Below, one piece after another: positions 5,701-5,982 of a stretch of 5,982 nucleotides of DNA. A program made the translations under genes and the position numbers. The DNA comes from Streptosporangiaceae bacterium (GTDB taxonomy: Bacteria; Actinomycetota; Actinomycetes; Streptosporangiales; Streptosporangiaceae): NCBI GenBank assembly GCA_030043395.1, contig JASHXW010000027.1:1-5982 (forward strand). Direction: 5' to 3'. Each line of letters begins with the position of its first letter. Within the stretch, counting starts at the first letter, position 1. A model generated the notes under the pieces. It worked only from the letters and a program-made list of their open reading frames with translations. It made no database searches and was not told the DNA's origin.

Positions 5701-5982
5701 ACTCGCGCTGGCTGGCCAGGTAGGCGATCAGGTTGGCTGCGGCTAGCTCGTCCAGACCGTCACCGAGCAGCCGAGTAGTCGCCTGCTCGGGCTCAGCCGC
5801 ACCAAGCTCGCGGCAATACTCGCCGAGTGCCTTCCCGAGCTCGGCCGGGCGGCCCGGTGCGTCACCGCGCCAGAACGGCAGCTTGCCCGGCATGCCGGGT
5901 GCAGGCGAGACGAGCACCTGGTCAGCCGTGATGTCCTCGATCCGCCACGAGCTCGCGCCGAGCACGAAGACGTCGCCGACCC
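2768..5982 (-). CDS. lhr: Lhr-type DNA helicase, C-terminal 1070 residues (5' end outside window)
   Basis: The frame is open from the right edge to TGA 2768-2770. Actinobacterial Lhr proteins have about 1500-1600 residues and unwind or remodel nucleic acid 3'-5' in DNA repair, so the two RecA-like ATPase domains are missing here only because the window ends. The internal GTG at 5965 is not the start: VGDVF precedes it in frame. Visible parts, numbered from the edge: GDVFVLGASSWRIEDIT (2-18), the DEAD/H-associated region with HSPFGSKVHAPWALAI (121-136) and YEGDAPLAERRAQALALD (about 300-317), then the Lhr C-terminal domain of winged-helix repeats with RYARAHGPFTASQVAHR (about 447-463) and RGYFVEGLGAAQFALP (about 874-889), and a final GRKAGALVILVAGQLVLYVE barrel segment. 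This C-terminal region resembles AlkZ-type (HTH_42) DNA glycosylases. Low-complexity linkers lie at about 541-570, 736-812 and 910-948. Its downstream neighbour is a LOR gene, not the nei-type glycosylase gene seen next to lhr in mycobacteria. Confidence 0.95.
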   Translation of the reverse strand, partial: VGDVFVLGASSWRIEDITADQVLVSPAPGMPGKLPFWRGDAPGRPAELGKALGEYCRELGAAEPEQATTRLLGDGLDELAAANLIAYLASQRESTGYLPDDRTLVLERFRDELGDWRLVLHSPFGSKVHAPWALAIAARLRERYGDMDVQAMYTDDGIVIRVPDSDDPPPAGFVMLDADEVEQVVTGELGSSALFASRFRECAARALLLPRRQPGRRSPLWQQRQRSAQLLAVASTYGSFPIVLETMRECLQDVFDVPALVGLMRDLAARTIRLVEVETASGSPFARAMLFRYIRAFMYEGDAPLAERRAQALALDSALLAELLGQADLRELLDPLIVSDAEQDLQRLSPTRRSSNVEQLADMIREIGPLSADEISQRCQDPPATGETWLADLAAQRRVIEVRVAGEQRWAAIEDAGRLRDALGVALPTGIPVAFTELLADPLGDLVARYARAHGPFTASQVAHRYGVGVAVIAGMLQRLAADGRIVEGEFLPSLAGTQWCDAGVLRMLRRRCLARLRQEAEPVPPAVLAAFLPAWQDALHDSLGAQDAASRGGPGQPRRRGRSAGPDAVYSVVEQLAGAAVPAAALESLILPARIEGYAPAMLDELTAAGDVVWAGAGALPGGDGWLVLAPAESAQVLLPPPGEITMTPVHEAVLTVLGGGGALFFRGLADRVADLVTAADPGFAGPGGNGAGAASRARALSRVNDQAVAAAIWDLVWAGLLTNDTMAPLRTVLASGKSSLSSPKPAGRSPHPGQDHGGSGQIGSDQLAHATQPGVALSQHGRIPGRPNMRRPGFGRGALPSQTGPPTVSGRWSLLPRVDPDPTRKLHARALALLDRHGIVIRGVAATERVPGGFAALYPVLRAMEETGQCRRGYFVEGLGAAQFALPGAVDRMRAMAEPVLALTASLASSAAATDAASGSSTAPDLGAWSSPAWGASRAQRPSPAQVVVLAAADPANAYGAALPWPPRPDETPGGHRPGRKAGALVILVAGQLVLYVERGGKTLLSWTADPALLTPATTALAGAVKAGALGRLTVQRADGGGVYESPLAQALEEAGFRPTPRGLRLRA

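Noticed and set aside
5963..5965. GTG as the start of the lhr-type gene
   Set aside because: The conserved frame continues upstream (VGDVF) to the window edge, and the protein here lacks all helicase motor motifs, so the true start is outside.

Overview
The window is chromosomal DNA from a high-GC actinomycete. Codon third positions are strongly G/C, long spurious open frames lie antisense to the true genes, and the gene families are typically actinobacterial: a pgsA-cinA-clgR block and a very long Lhr helicase. The genus cannot be set from the sequence. Five genes are supported with good confidence, plus one edge fragment of a phosphatidyltransferase. There are no tRNA or rRNA genes, no CRISPR array, and no insertion sequence or phage gene.

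Left block (1-1577, + strand): the end of a PgsA-type CDP-alcohol phosphatidyltransferase, then after 9 nt a stand-alone CinA C-terminal domain protein (PncC-type NMN deamidase), then after a 108-nt gap with promoter-like features an XRE-family regulator of the ClgR type. The ClgR helix-turn-helix half is very typical. The protein, however, runs about 55-75 residues beyond the usual family length into an unrecognised tail and lacks the usual Ala-Ala end.

Middle block (1606-2758): two divergent genes share a 115-bp spacer. On the - strand is a cysteine-free Rrf2-family repressor. On the + strand is a LURP-one-related (LOR, tubby-like) protein that ends in a 34-residue Gly/Met-rich tail coded by a degenerate 24-bp tandem repeat. 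Both genes have a -10-like hexamer 5-7 nt before the start codon and no good Shine-Dalgarno, which suggests leaderless mRNAs. Small inverted repeats overlap both promoters, so the Rrf2 protein may control itself and perhaps the LOR gene (inference).

Right block (2768-5982, - strand): the C-terminal 1070 residues of an Lhr-type DNA helicase. The ATPase motor domains lie beyond the right edge. It converges on the LOR gene across a 9-bp gap that holds part of a perfect hairpin, probably a bidirectional terminator.

No complete new defence or mobile system is visible. The least ordinary items are the Gly/Met tail of the LOR protein, the extended ClgR, and the compact leaderless Rrf2/LOR divergon.
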